Source: CAVXNB01 sp963763085 (GTDB taxonomy: Bacteria > Actinomycetota > Acidimicrobiia > Acidimicrobiales > Bog-793). Taken from it: 64,000 nucleotides of DNA. The stretch is from positions 310,001-374,000 of the forward strand of contig CAVXNB010000004.1 of NCBI GenBank assembly GCA_963763085.1, in the 5' to 3' direction. Shown in pieces: positions 44,086 to 52,923 of this stretch. The position numbers were made by a program, and so were the translations under genes. Positions within the stretch are counted from its first letter, which is position 1. Each line of letters starts with the position of its first letter. Under the pieces are notes generated by a model. It did no database searches and had not been told where the DNA came from. It saw only the letters and a program-made list of their open reading frames with translations.

Positions 44086-44934
44086 TCACACCGACGCGCC
44101 CGGCCTCCGGCCGACGAGCTCGGTGAGCGCAGAGTCCGGAACGTCGAGATCCCCCGTCCCGGTGCCGACCGAGAGGTCGGGCTTGAAGGTCCCGTGGAAG
44201 TCGGAGCCGCCGGTCGCCACGAGGTCGTGCCGCCTCGCCAGGTCGGCCAACCCCTCGCGTTCGGCCGGCGAATAGCGGCTGTAGAAGCACTCCAGGCCCA
44301 CAAGCCCGAGTGCGGCGAGCTCTCCGACCACGCGCTCGAGCTCCGGGGCGCCCACGCCGAGCGTGAAGGGATGGGCAAGCACGGCTACGGCGCCCGATCC
44401 CCGCGCCGCGCCGATCGCGGTCGCGGCGTCGATGCGGGACTTCGATACATAGCCCGGCGCACCTTTGCCGAGCAGGCGTTGAAAGGCGTCGTCGATGCTC
44501 GTGGCGGCGCCGTTGGCGACGAGCACCGAGGCGAAATGTGGCCTGCCGATGACCGATCCGCCCGCGGCCGCTTCGACCTCCTCGAACGTGATCGGCAGCC
44601 CGAGCTCGGCCAGCTTCGCCGCGAGCCGCTCGTTGCGTGTCGAGCGGTCCAGGCGGAGCCTTTCGAGCTCCGATTGGAGCGGACCTTCGCCCGGTTCGAC
44701 GAAATAGCAGAGGACGTGCATCGTCCCGGGGGAGAACGCACACGAGACCTCACACCCGGGCACGAAACCGACCCCCAGCTCCGCAGCCCTCTCCCCCGCC
44801 CGGCCGATGCCGAAGAGACCGTCGTGGTCGGTGAGCGCCATCGACGTGCAGCCGGCGGCAGCGGCAAGCTCCACGACCACCTCAGGGGTCTCCGAGCCGT
44901 CCGAGCACGTGGAGTGCAGGTGCAGGTCGATCAT
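44086..44934 (-). CDS. PHP-domain phosphoesterase (RnaAM/YciV-like)
   Basis: A 282-aa PHP phosphoesterase with a trinuclear metal site: 'MIDLHLHSTCSDGSETPEVV' (HxH), 'ALTDHDGLFGI' (DHD), 'VPGCEVSCAF' (Glu), 'VLAHPFTLG' (His) and 'ATGGSDFHG' (DFH). The insert 'GRPHFASVLVANGAATSIDDAF' with 'LGKGAPGYV' is typical of YciV/RnaAM, which removes 3' phosphate from nucleoside 3',5'-bisphosphates and trims RNA 5' ends. Divergent from purF by 70 bp. Confidence 0.9.
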   Translation of the reverse strand: MIDLHLHSTCSDGSETPEVVVELAAAAGCTSMALTDHDGLFGIGRAGERAAELGVGFVPGCEVSCAFSPGTMHVLCYFVEPGEGPLQSELERLRLDRSTRNERLAAKLAELGLPITFEEVEAAAGGSVIGRPHFASVLVANGAATSIDDAFQRLLGKGAPGYVSKSRIDAATAIGAARGSGAVAVLAHPFTLGVGAPELERVVGELAALGLVGLECFYSRYSPAEREGLADLARRHDLVATGGSDFHGTFKPDLSVGTGTGDLDVPDSALTELVGRRPGASV

Positions 44935-45004
44935 CGCGCCGAGAGTAGCGGACGGTCCCTTTCCGCTTCCGGGGCAGCGAAAGCCGGCGTGGCAGAATGA
45001 CCGC

Positions 45005-46568
45005 GTGAGAGAAGCGTGCGGAGTCTTCGGGGTCTACGCCCCGGGACTGCCGGTCGCGCAGCTCGTTTACGACGGCCTTTTCGCGCTGCAGCACAGAGGC
45101 CAGGAGTCAGCTGGCATGGCCGTCAGCGATCGCGAGTCCATCACGGTCGTGAAGGACATGGGCCTCGTCACAGCCGTGTTCGACGAGCGGACGCTCTCGT
45201 CGCTTCAGGGTGATCTCGCGCTCGGCCACGTCCGCTACTCCACGACCGGACCGAGCACCTGGCACAACGCCCAGCCCGTCTACCGGTCGATCGGCGCCGC
45301 GGGCTTCGCCCTCGGCCACAACGGCAACCTCACGAACACCCGGGCCCTGATGGCCGAGGCCGGCATGCTGCCAGGCATCGAGACCACCGACAGCGATCTC
45401 ATCGCCGAGCTCCTCGCACGGGAGCAGCCGCCCGATCGCGAACCCGGCTCGAGCGCCGGCCCGGCGGACAGCGCCAGCGCCGGCCCGGCGGACAGCGCCG
45501 GCCCGGCGAACGACGCCGGCCCGGCCGGACGACGATGGCCCGGACGACCACCTCGAGGTGGCGCTGAGCTCCGTGCTGCCGCTGCTCGAAGGTGCCTTCT
45601 CCCTAGGGCTCATGGACGCCAAGCACCTCGTGGCCGTACGCGACCCGCACGGCTTCAGGCCGCTCTGCCTTGGTCAGTTGGAGCTCGACGGCGCGAGGAC
45701 GGGATGGGTGATCGCCTCGGAGAGCCCGGCACTGGCGGTCGTGGGCGCGAAGTTCGTGCGCGAGATCGAGCCCGGTGAGATGGTCGTGATCGACGAGGAC
45801 GGGCCGCACAGCTCGAGACCGTGGCCGGCGGAGGAGATCGATCCGCGGTTGTGCCTCTTCGAGTTCGTTTACTTCGCCCGCCCGGACAGCCTGCTGCACG
45901 GTCGCGAGGTCTATGCGGCGCGGCGCCGCATGGGCGAGCGCCTCGCCGACCAGGCACCGGTCGAGGCCGATCTCGTGATGGGGGTGCCCGACTCGGGCGC
46001 GTCCGCCGCCGAGGGCTACTCCGCCCGGAGCGGCATCCCGTTCGGCCAGGGGCTGGTGAAGAACCGCTACATCGGGCGCACGTTCATCGCACCGACGCCG
46101 GAGGCCAGGGCCCTCGGCGTCCGTCGCAAGCTGAACCCGTTGAGCTCGACCATCGCCGGCAAGCGGCTAGTTGTCATCGACGACTCCATCGTGCGCGGCA
46201 CTACGACGCGCCAGCTCGTGAAGCTGCTCCGCGAGGCGGGAGCGGCGGAGGTGCACCTGCGGATATCGTCGCCGCCGTTTCGATGGCCGTGTTTCTACGG
46301 GATCGACACGCCCGACCGCGACGAGCTCCTCGGCGCCCGCCTCACGACCGAGGAGATGACGGCGCATATAGGTGCCGACTCGCTCGCGTTTCTTTCACTC
46401 GAGCACCTCATGGAGGCGGTCGGTGCTCCCGGTCCGGGGCAGGGCTACTGCGACGCCTGCCTCACCGGCCTTTACAGGACCGAGCTGCCCGGCGCAGACC
46501 TGCCGGGCGCCCGGGTCTCGGGTGCCGAGGGGCAGCCTGTCGCCCTGGTGGGCTCGACGACCCACTGA
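45005..46568 (+). CDS. purF: Amidophosphoribosyltransferase (frameshifted near 45524)
   Basis: The first enzyme of de novo purine synthesis (PRPP + glutamine to phosphoribosylamine). GTG 45005 gives 'MREACGVFGVYAP'; after removal of three residues Cys becomes the N-terminal nucleophile. Glutaminase motifs 'ALQHRGQESAGMAV' and 'LGHVRYSTTG' follow. After 'SDLIAELLAREQ' comes an unusual linker of Ala-Gly-Pro-Ala-Asp repeats (45440-45530), where one extra base breaks the frame. Correction gives 'PADDDGPDDHLEVALSSVLP' and the PRT domain ('VVIDDSIVRGTTTRQLVKLL'). 'GQGYCDACLTGLY' and an upstream Cys indicate the Bacillus-type 4Fe-4S form. An intact gene is expected in a prototroph. Confidence 0.92.
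45449..45530 (+). repeat. 18-bp GCCGGC repeats inside purF
   Basis: The element AGCGCCGGCCCGGCGGAC recurs around 45457, 45475 and 45493, with decayed copies to 45530. It encodes a Ser-Ala-Gly-Pro-Ala-Asp repeat in the linker between the two PurF domains, and the frame breaks at its right end. Confidence 0.85.
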
Positions 46569-46587
46569 ACAGACGACCCACTGAACA
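46556..46587 (+). repeat. 16-bp tandem duplication over the purF stop codon
   Basis: GACGACCCACTGAACA occurs at 46556-46571 and again at 46572-46587. The first copy contains the purF stop TGA (46566-46568), and the second repeats that stop downstream. Confidence 0.9.
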
Positions 46588-46609
46588 CCCGAGCCGGTCG
46601 CAGGGACGC

Positions 46610-47753
46610 CTAAGCGTCCAGCGCCTCCCGGATGACGGCTCCGACCGCCTCCTCCTCCACGAGGAACCCGTCGTGCCCGACGCCGGAGTCGATGACCCTG
46701 ACGTCGCCGGCGCCGGGGACGAGCTCTGCGAGCTCCCGCTGCAGTCGCAGCGGGTAGAGGCGGTCCGAGGAGATGCCGGCGATCGTCACCTGCGCTTCGA
46801 CCCGGGCCAGCGCCGGCCCAGCGCCGCCGTAACCGCGGCCGAGGTCATAGTGGTTCATCGACTCGCTGAGCGCCAGGTAGCTGTTCGCGTCGAACCTGCC
46901 GACGAGCTTGTCGCCGTGGTACTCGAGGTAGGACTCGACCGCGTAGCGACCGCCGGCGAGGGGCACCTCGCCGGCCTGCGGCTGGTTCCCGAACCGGAGC
47001 TGCAGCTCCACCTCGCTCCGGTAGCTCACGTGCCCGATCGCACGGGCGAGAGCCAGGCCCGCGGACGGTCCTCGCTTGGCGTCGTAGTAGTCCCCGTCGT
47101 GGAAGTCCGGGTCGAGGCGGATCGCCTGGTTCTGGAGAAAGCAGAGGGCGATCTGCTCGGCGCTCGCAGCGGCGCCGGTCGCGACTACCACCACCCGCTC
47201 GACGCGGCCGGGAAAGTCCACAGCCCATTGCAGAGCCCTCATGCCACCCATCGACCCGCCGGTCACGGCGTACCAGGCCTCGATGCCGAGCTCGGCTGCC
47301 AGAGCGTGCTCGACGGCGACCTGGTCCTTCACCGTCACCACAGGGAAACGGGACCCGTACGGCCTCCCATCCTCCGCCCACGAGCTCGGTCCCGTCGTGC
47401 CCTGGCAGCCTCCGAGCACGTTCGGGCAGACCACGAAGTAAGCGATCCGTGTCGATCGGAGCGCCTGGGCCGATGAGCCCACCCCACCAGCCGGGGCTCG
47501 GGTGGCCCGGTTCGACCGGGCCGGCCGCGTGCGAGTCGCCGCTCAACGCGTGCAGGACGAGGACCGCGTTCGAGGCTCGGGCGTCGAGTGTCCCCCACGT
47601 CTCGTAGGCGACCGTGACCTCGGGCAGGCGCCCACCGGCCTCCAGATCGAGACCGGAGCGTCCGGCGCCACCGTCGCCGAACAGCGAAACGAACTTCCTT
47701 CGGCCGGGAGGGTCCCCGGGACGCCAGGCCGCGGTCGGCGGGGCGTCCATCAT
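46610..47753 (-). CDS. metX: Homoserine O-acetyltransferase (frameshifted at 47440)
   Basis: An alpha/beta-hydrolase-fold acyltransferase that activates homoserine for methionine synthesis. The N-terminal frame reads 'LPEVTVAYETWGTLDARASN', 'VLVLHALSGDSHAAG', 'PGWWGGLIGPGAPIDTDR'. An extra T (AA on the plus strand at 47440-47441) breaks the frame, and correction continues 'YFVVCPNVLGGCQGTTGPSS'. The nucleophile elbow 'TGGSMGGMRALQWA', Asp in 'IAGISSDRLYPLRLQ' and His in 'GHDGFLVEE' complete the triad. About 380 aa when corrected. It starts 13 bp after the metY-type gene's stop, same strand, forming a methionine operon. Confidence 0.92.
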
Positions 47754-47766
47754 GGCGTCGCCCAGT

Positions 47767-49065
47767 TCAAGCGCCCTTCGCAGCCCGGAAGCCCGCCTCG
47801 AGATCGGCGAGGATGTCGTCCAGGGTCTCGATCCCGATGCAGAGGCGGACGAGGTCCGGCGTGACGCCGGCCACCAGCTGCTCCTCCTCGGTCAACTGTG
47901 AGTGGGTGGTGGTCGCGGGGTGGATCGCCAGGCTCCGGACGTCGCCCACGTTGGCGAGGTGGCTGAACAGCTCGAGCCCTTCGATGAAGCGGCTGCCGGC
48001 CTCCTTGCCGCCTTTGATGCCGAAGGCGAGGATTGCGCCCGCGCCATTCGGGAGGTACTTCTGCTGGCGGGCATGCCATTTGCTCGAGTCGAGTCCTGGG
48101 AAGCTCACCCATTCGACCTCGTCACGGGCCTCGAGCCACTCGGCGACGGCTTGGGCGTTGGCCACGTGGCGCTCCATCCGGAGGCTGAGGGTCTCGAGCC
48201 CCTGCAGGAACAGGAAGGAGTTGAGGGGCGCGATCGACGCGCCGACGTCGCGCAGGTACTGGAGGCGAGCCTTGAGGATGAACTGGGCGGGGCGGAGCGG
48301 CTCGGGCAGCTCTGAGAACACGAGCCCGTGGTAGCTCGGGTCAGGCTCGGTGAAGTTGGCGAAACGACCGCTCCCGGCATAGTCGAACTTTCCGCCGTCG
48401 ACGATGACCCCCCCGATCGAGGTGCCGTGCCCACCGATGAACTTCGTCGCCGAGTACGTGATGACGTCGGCGCCGTGCCGGAGCGGCTGGCAGAGGTAAG
48501 GCGTGGCGACGGTGTTGTCGACGACGAAGGGGATGCCGTGCTCGTGGGCGACTGCGGAGATCCCCTCGAAGTCGAGCACGTCGCCTTTCGGGTTGCCGAT
48601 CGTCTCGCCGTAGAACGCCCTCGTGTTGGGCCTGATCGCCGCTCGCCAGGCGTCGAGGTCGTCGGGGTCGTCGATGAAGCTCACCTCCACGCCCAGCTTC
48701 GGGAACGTGTAGTGGAGCTGGTTGTAGGTGCCGCCGTAGAGGGAAGCCGACGAGACAATATGCCCGCCGTTCTCCGCCAGGTTGAGGAGTGCGATCGTCT
48801 GCGCGGCCTGACCGCTCGCGAGCGCCAACGCGCCGACGCCGCCGTCGAGCGCGGCCATCCGGTCTTCGAAGACGGTCTGGGTCGGGTTCATGATGCGCGT
48901 GTAGATGTTGCCGAACTCGGCGAGCCCGAAGAGCGCCGCGGCATGCGCCGTGTCCCGGAACACGTAGCTCGTCGTCTGGTAGATCGGGACCGCCCGGGCC
49001 CCAGTCGTGGGATCGGGTACAGCTCCGGCGTGGATCTGTCGGGTTTCGAAGCCCCAGTCGGCCAT
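47767..49065 (-). CDS. metY: O-acetylhomoserine sulfhydrylase
   Basis: A 432-aa PLP enzyme of the Cys/Met metabolism family, joining O-acetylhomoserine with sulfide to homocysteine. The PLP Lys is in 'ITYSATKFIGGHGTSIGG'. Other landmarks are 'TRIMNPTQTVFEDRMAALDGG', 'SSASLYGGTYNQL', 'GIPFVVDNTVATPYLCQP' and the ending 'VRLCIGIETLDDILADLEAGF'. The length (about 430) and the long YGGTYN-type insert fit MetY rather than MetB/MetZ (about 390). It is first in an operon with metX, whose product is its substrate. ATG 49065 has a perfect AAGGAGG ribosome site. Confidence 0.94.
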   Translation of the reverse strand: MADWGFETRQIHAGAVPDPTTGARAVPIYQTTSYVFRDTAHAAALFGLAEFGNIYTRIMNPTQTVFEDRMAALDGGVGALALASGQAAQTIALLNLAENGGHIVSSASLYGGTYNQLHYTFPKLGVEVSFIDDPDDLDAWRAAIRPNTRAFYGETIGNPKGDVLDFEGISAVAHEHGIPFVVDNTVATPYLCQPLRHGADVITYSATKFIGGHGTSIGGVIVDGGKFDYAGSGRFANFTEPDPSYHGLVFSELPEPLRPAQFILKARLQYLRDVGASIAPLNSFLFLQGLETLSLRMERHVANAQAVAEWLEARDEVEWVSFPGLDSSKWHARQQKYLPNGAGAILAFGIKGGKEAGSRFIEGLELFSHLANVGDVRSLAIHPATTTHSQLTEEEQLVAGVTPDLVRLCIGIETLDDILADLEAGFRAAKGA

Positions 49066-49073
49066 GTCCGCGA

Positions 49074-49080
49074 CCTCCTT
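49074..49080 (-). promoter_or_regulatory. Consensus Shine-Dalgarno of metY
   Basis: AAGGAGG on the minus strand, 8 nt from ATG 49065; the strongest ribosome site noticed in the window. I looked for a SAM riboswitch in the leader up to 49211 and saw no convincing fold. Confidence 0.85.
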
Positions 49081-49211
49081 GTTCGTAGGGTCGCCGAAAC
49101 GGGCCGGAGCCGCGCTTCGACGATCGGACCGTACCGGGGCAATACCCGACTGGTCAAGTCATGATTGGAAAAAGCGTCAGCCGGATGCAACCCGCCATCC
49201 GGAGCCGCCGG

Positions 49212-49688
49212 TCAAGCGCCGGCCAACGCCTCTCGGGCGTGGCCGAGGTGGCCGAGGGAATGACGAGGGAACACGCCGGCCAACCTCTCGACCGTGAACG
49301 TTCCGCCTCCCGCCGGTCCGAGGACGCCGCTGCGATCGAGCTCCTCATCAGTGAGGCCGCGAAGATAGTCCGCCGCCGCCGACCCGGTCCGCTGCAGGAG
49401 GGCGACGGTCTCGGCGACGCTGATGTCGGCGCAATCCGTGGCGTGAGCGGCGTTGGCGGCGTCCAGCTCCTCCGGTGTTCCCGGCACGTTGCCGTTCTCG
49501 AGGATCTGCCGGAGCCACGACGTCCCGCCCTCCTGGCCCAACGCGCAGTGATGGATGAGCACGCCCACGGTCCAGTTCTCCCCGGGGACGACCGTCCGCC
49601 ACTGCTCATCGGTGCAGGACTCGGCGAACGCGATCAGCTCTTCGTTCGCTGCGGTCAAGGCGTCCGCGTACTGGTCGGCGCGCCCCAT
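49212..49688 (-). CDS. DinB/maleylpyruvate isomerase-like family protein
   Basis: A 158-aa DinB-superfamily protein: 'WTVGVLIHHCALGQEGGTSWLRQ' carries the helix-2 metal His residues, and 'VFPRHSLGHLGHAREALAG' the last ones. ATG 49688 follows GAAGGAGAAG, a good ribosome site, which sets the start over a longer frame. Likely a cytosolic thiol-dependent or metal-dependent enzyme; substrate unknown. Divergent from the bulb-lectin/L,D-transpeptidase gene. Confidence 0.82.
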   Translation of the reverse strand: MGRADQYADALTAANEELIAFAESCTDEQWRTVVPGENWTVGVLIHHCALGQEGGTSWLRQILENGNVPGTPEELDAANAAHATDCADISVAETVALLQRTGSAAADYLRGLTDEELDRSGVLGPAGGGTFTVERLAGVFPRHSLGHLGHAREALAGA

Positions 49689-49855
49689 GTCTTCTCCTTC
49701 GCGTTCGGTGTTCGCGGTCACCTTAGGCCCGCGGCGCTCGCATCGAGAGGACGACGCACCCGATGTCGGGCGGCGATCCACCTTTTGTCCGTTGAAGCTC
49801 TACCATTTGCTCCGCTGACGCCCGCCGGGGGCCGTCGAGCGTCCGGAGGGTTGGC

Positions 49856-50983
49856 ATGCGAGTCGGTTTCAGCAGTCCCAGTCGACGGAAGCAAAACGGC
49901 GCAACGGGCGCAACCGGTCCGTCGCGTATGGCCCTCCGGGCCATGACCGTGGTGGCCGTGCTGGCCATCCTCGTGCCGGTCGCCGCCGCCGGCACCGCCG
50001 CCGCCGGCGCCGCTACCGCCGGCAAGGGCGCGGGCGCGAAGTACACGCGACCCTCTCGATTGCATGCAGGAAAAGTGCTTCGGGCCGGGTCGTGGCTTGC
50101 GTCCCCCAACGGTCGCTACCGACTCGTCATGCAGAACGACGGGAACCTCGTGCTCTATTGGGAGACCCACGCGATCTGGGCGTCCAACACCCGGCACCAC
50201 GGCGGGGACTTCGCCACACTGCAGGGCGACGGGAACTTCGTCATCTACTCGGGTCACCATGCGATCTGGGCGTCGGGATCCGATCAGGGTGGCAACAGCG
50301 CCTACGTGCTGCGCGTCCAGAACGACGGCAACGTCGTGACCCGCTCGCCATCAGGAAGGCCGATCTGGCAGACAAGGACCGCCGTAGGCATCGATCTGCA
50401 GCTGGGTGACACCGGTCCAGCGGTCTTGGCCCTCCAGACCTATCTCGTCTCGCTTGGCTACTGGCTGGGGTCTCCGAACGGCGTCTTCGGTGACTCGACG
50501 CAGCAGGCCGTGTACGCGCTCGAGAAGGCCGGCGGCCTCGTCCGCAGCGGCGTCGTCGGCACGCAGGCCGCGCTCGCCCTCGCCAAAGGCGTCCGTCCAA
50601 AGCCGAGGCCCGCGTCCGGCAACCTGATCGAGGTTGACCTCCAGGACGATCTGCTCATGGTGATCCAGAACGGCAAGCTCGTCCACACGTTCAATACCTC
50701 GACTGGTGGCGGCTACACCTACACGAGCGGAGGCGTGACGTCAGTAGCGATCACACCGACGGGCGTGTTCCACATCTTCGCGGTGATCGACGGCCTCGAT
50801 GTCGATTCGCTCGGCGCCCTCTGGCGGCCGAGGTTCTTCGAGGGCGGTTTCGCGATCCACGGTGACTCGTACGTGCCTCCGTACCCGGTGTCCCATGGCT
50901 GCGTACGAGTCAGCAACGAAGCCATCAATTGGATCTGGGCCAACAACATCGCGCCGATCGGCGAGGAGGTCTGGGTGTTCTGA
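49856..50983 (+). CDS. Secreted L,D-transpeptidase with bulb-lectin and peptidoglycan-binding domains
   Basis: A 375-aa exported protein. A signal or TM segment ('MTVVAVLAILVPVAAAG', about 30-46) is followed by a bulb-type mannose-binding lectin domain with three QxDxNxVxY-like repeats ('QNDGNLVLYW', 'QGDGNFVIYS', 'QNDGNVVTRS'). A peptidoglycan-binding PG_binding_1 helix unit ('DTGPAVLALQTYLVSLGYWLG') comes next, then a YkuD catalytic domain whose Cys lies in 'YPVSHGCVRVSNEAINWIW'. YkuD enzymes make 3-3 crosslinks or anchor proteins in the wall. The lectin could tether it to mannose-bearing wall glycans; this domain combination is uncommon in my experience. A second secreted lectin is encoded at 52.9 kb. 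Confidence 0.88.
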   Translation: MRVGFSSPSRRKQNGATGATGPSRMALRAMTVVAVLAILVPVAAAGTAAAGAATAGKGAGAKYTRPSRLHAGKVLRAGSWLASPNGRYRLVMQNDGNLVLYWETHAIWASNTRHHGGDFATLQGDGNFVIYSGHHAIWASGSDQGGNSAYVLRVQNDGNVVTRSPSGRPIWQTRTAVGIDLQLGDTGPAVLALQTYLVSLGYWLGSPNGVFGDSTQQAVYALEKAGGLVRSGVVGTQAALALAKGVRPKPRPASGNLIEVDLQDDLLMVIQNGKLVHTFNTSTGGGYTYTSGGVTSVAITPTGVFHIFAVIDGLDVDSLGALWRPRFFEGGFAIHGDSYVPPYPVSHGCVRVSNEAINWIWANNIAPIGEEVWVF

Positions 50984-51000
50984 GGCGTCGGCGCCTCGGC

Positions 51001-52590
51001 TCACTCCACCTCGACCTCGATCAGCGTCGGACCCTCGCGAGCGAACGCCTCTGTAACTGCCGTCTCGAGCCCGGCGGCGGACGTCCGCGCTCCCTCCCCG
51101 CCCAGCCCGTCCGCGAGGGCCGGGAAGTCCGGGCTGTCGAGCTCGGTGCCGACCGGCTCGAATCCCATCGCGACCATCTCCCGGCGGATCTCGCCGTAGC
51201 CGCGGTTGTTGACGACCACGAGCGGGATCGCGAGCCGCAACTGGGCCGCTGTGGCGAACTCGCTGAGCGTGAACATGACGCCGCCGTCACCCATGATCGC
51301 CAGCACCTGGCGGTCGGGATGGGCGAGCTTGGCGCCGATGGCGGCGGGCAGCCCGTAGCCGAGGGTGCAGAAACCCGTCGGGTAAAGCCATTGCGAAGGA
51401 CCCGACATCGGCAGCAGGAAAGCCGTGCCGAAGTAGCACGCCATCGCCGCATCGCCGGCGACGATCGCGCTCGGTTCCAGGGCGGCCTCCAGTGCGGCGT
51501 GAATCGGCCTCCACGGCGCCAGCTCCGTTTCGAGCTCCAGGTCGATCTGGCGCCTGAGCTCTGCAACTTCGAGCGCCATTCCGCCAGCTTGCCGGCCTTC
51601 GCCGACGGAGGAGGTGTCGAGGAGCCCGAGGAGTGCTTCGAGGGTGATGGCCGCGTCGGCCTGGACGCCCAAGTCCGCCGGCACGTGCTTGTCCAACTGG
51701 GCTGGGTCGATGTCGACCCGAACGAAGGTGCCGCGAGGGTGCAGAGATCCTCCCCAGAGGTCTGAGTCGCCGAGCTCGGTGCCGACCGCCAGCACCACGT
51801 CGCAATCGTCCAAGAAACGTTGCGTCGCGCGCACCGGTATCGACGCCCCCAACGAGAGCGGATGCAGTTCGGAGACCACGCCCTTGCCGTTCGCGGTCGT
51901 CACGACGGCCATGTCGAGTAGCTCCGCGAGCCCCGTCGCACCGTGCTGCGCCCAGCGGCAGCCGCCGCCGGCGATGAGCGCCCTCCGCCGGCCGCCCATG
52001 AGCGCGGCGGCGATCGACTCGACGGCGTCCGCTCCGGGCGAGACCGGCGCCTCGGGCGCCGCCGCGAGGTCGCCGTCGACGAGGCCCGGCCGGTCGAGCA
52101 GGTCGAGAGGGACCTCGATGTGGACCGGACGTGGCCGGCCACGGCCGAAGAAACGGAATGCCCGCTTCATAGCGTCAGCAAGATCCTGATGGGACGTGGC
52201 TCGGTGGCTCCATGCGACGAGGTTCGACGTGAGCGCGCTCTGGTTCTTCGTCTCGTGAAGGAAGCCGTGGTCGCCGCCTTCGATCGCGAACGGGAGCCCG
52301 GGCGAGACGGCGAGCAGAGGGATCGAGTCCGAGTACGCCTGGCCGAGGGCGGTGGCGAGGTTCGTCACACCCGGGCCGGTCGTCACGAGGCACACGCCGG
52401 GCTTGCCACTCGATCTGGCGTAGCCGTCGGCGGCGTATCCGGCACCCTGCTCGTGACGCGGCGTCACGTGCCGCAGGCCGGCGTCGTGCAGGTGCTGGTA
52501 GATGGGAAGGCTGTGGGTACCAGGGATGCCGAAGACGACTTCGACGCCGTTGGACCGGAGCGCCTCGACGACGACCTGTCCTCCCGTCAT
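51001..52590 (-). CDS. Thiamine diphosphate-dependent enzyme, acetolactate synthase-like
   Basis: A 529-aa three-domain ThDP enzyme: pyrimidine domain 'FGIPGTHSLPIYQHLHDAGLRHVTPRHEQGAGYAADGYAR' (catalytic Glu in HEQ), a central domain with 'ALIAGGGCRWA', and a PP domain with 'AIMGDGGVMFTLSEFATAAQL...VVVNNRGYG' (GDG-N motif, about 435-465). It is shorter than true IlvB and has no regulatory subunit gene beside it. Relatives include acetolactate synthase-like, benzoylformate decarboxylase and 5-guanidino-2-oxopentanoate decarboxylase enzymes, so the reaction is open. ATG 52590; tRNA-Phe and tRNA-Asp lie directly upstream on the same strand. Confidence 0.85.
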   Translation of the reverse strand: MTGGQVVVEALRSNGVEVVFGIPGTHSLPIYQHLHDAGLRHVTPRHEQGAGYAADGYARSSGKPGVCLVTTGPGVTNLATALGQAYSDSIPLLAVSPGLPFAIEGGDHGFLHETKNQSALTSNLVAWSHRATSHQDLADAMKRAFRFFGRGRPRPVHIEVPLDLLDRPGLVDGDLAAAPEAPVSPGADAVESIAAALMGGRRRALIAGGGCRWAQHGATGLAELLDMAVVTTANGKGVVSELHPLSLGASIPVRATQRFLDDCDVVLAVGTELGDSDLWGGSLHPRGTFVRVDIDPAQLDKHVPADLGVQADAAITLEALLGLLDTSSVGEGRQAGGMALEVAELRRQIDLELETELAPWRPIHAALEAALEPSAIVAGDAAMACYFGTAFLLPMSGPSQWLYPTGFCTLGYGLPAAIGAKLAHPDRQVLAIMGDGGVMFTLSEFATAAQLRLAIPLVVVNNRGYGEIRREMVAMGFEPVGTELDSPDFPALADGLGGEGARTSAAGLETAVTEAFAREGPTLIEVEVE

Positions 52591-52641
52591 GAAGCTCACG
52601 ATCTCGGCTCCCTTCCCTTCACCGGGGCCGCCCTCGCTCGG

Positions 52642-52714
52642 TGGTCGGGACCGGCATCGATCCGGTGACCTCACGCTTTTCAGGCGCGCGCTCTACCAAC
52701 TGAGCTACCCGACC
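52642..52714 (-). tRNA. tRNA-Phe (anticodon GAA)
   Basis: 73 nt. Acceptor GGTCGGG (52714-52708) pairs with CCCGACC (52649-52643), D arm TAGCTCAGTTGGTAGAGC, anticodon loop CTGAAAA, T arm CCGGATCGATGCCGG, and discriminator A at 52642. CCA is not fully encoded (CCG follows). Only one base separates it from the upstream tRNA-Asp. Confidence 0.95.
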
Positions 52715-52715
52715 G

Positions 52716-52790
52716 CGGACCTGACGGGATTTGAACCCGCGACCTCCGGCTTGACAGGCCGGCGTGCACTCCAGGCTGCACCACAGGTCC
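52716..52790 (-). tRNA. tRNA-Asp (anticodon GUC)
   Basis: 75 nt. Acceptor GGACCTG (52790-52784) pairs with CAGGTCC (52723-52717), D arm GTGCAGCCTGGAGTGCAC, anticodon loop CTGTCAA, T arm CGGGTTCAAATCCCG, and discriminator G at 52716 as expected for Asp. CCA is not encoded. Confidence 0.95.
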
Positions 52791-52923
52791 CGATGGCCGG
52801 CGATTGACTGCCGGTCGGGATGGCGTGCCAGTGTGGCGGGCTGACCGCCTGAAAGCGTCGTGGCACGACTCCGAGATCCTAGGCGATCGGGGCGAGGCGC
52901 TCCGCGGCCTCGAGCTCAGGACG

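Noticed and set aside
49066..49211. SAM riboswitch upstream of the metY-metX operon
   Set aside because: The leader is short, and I could not build a conserved SAM aptamer; only a strong Shine-Dalgarno is evident.
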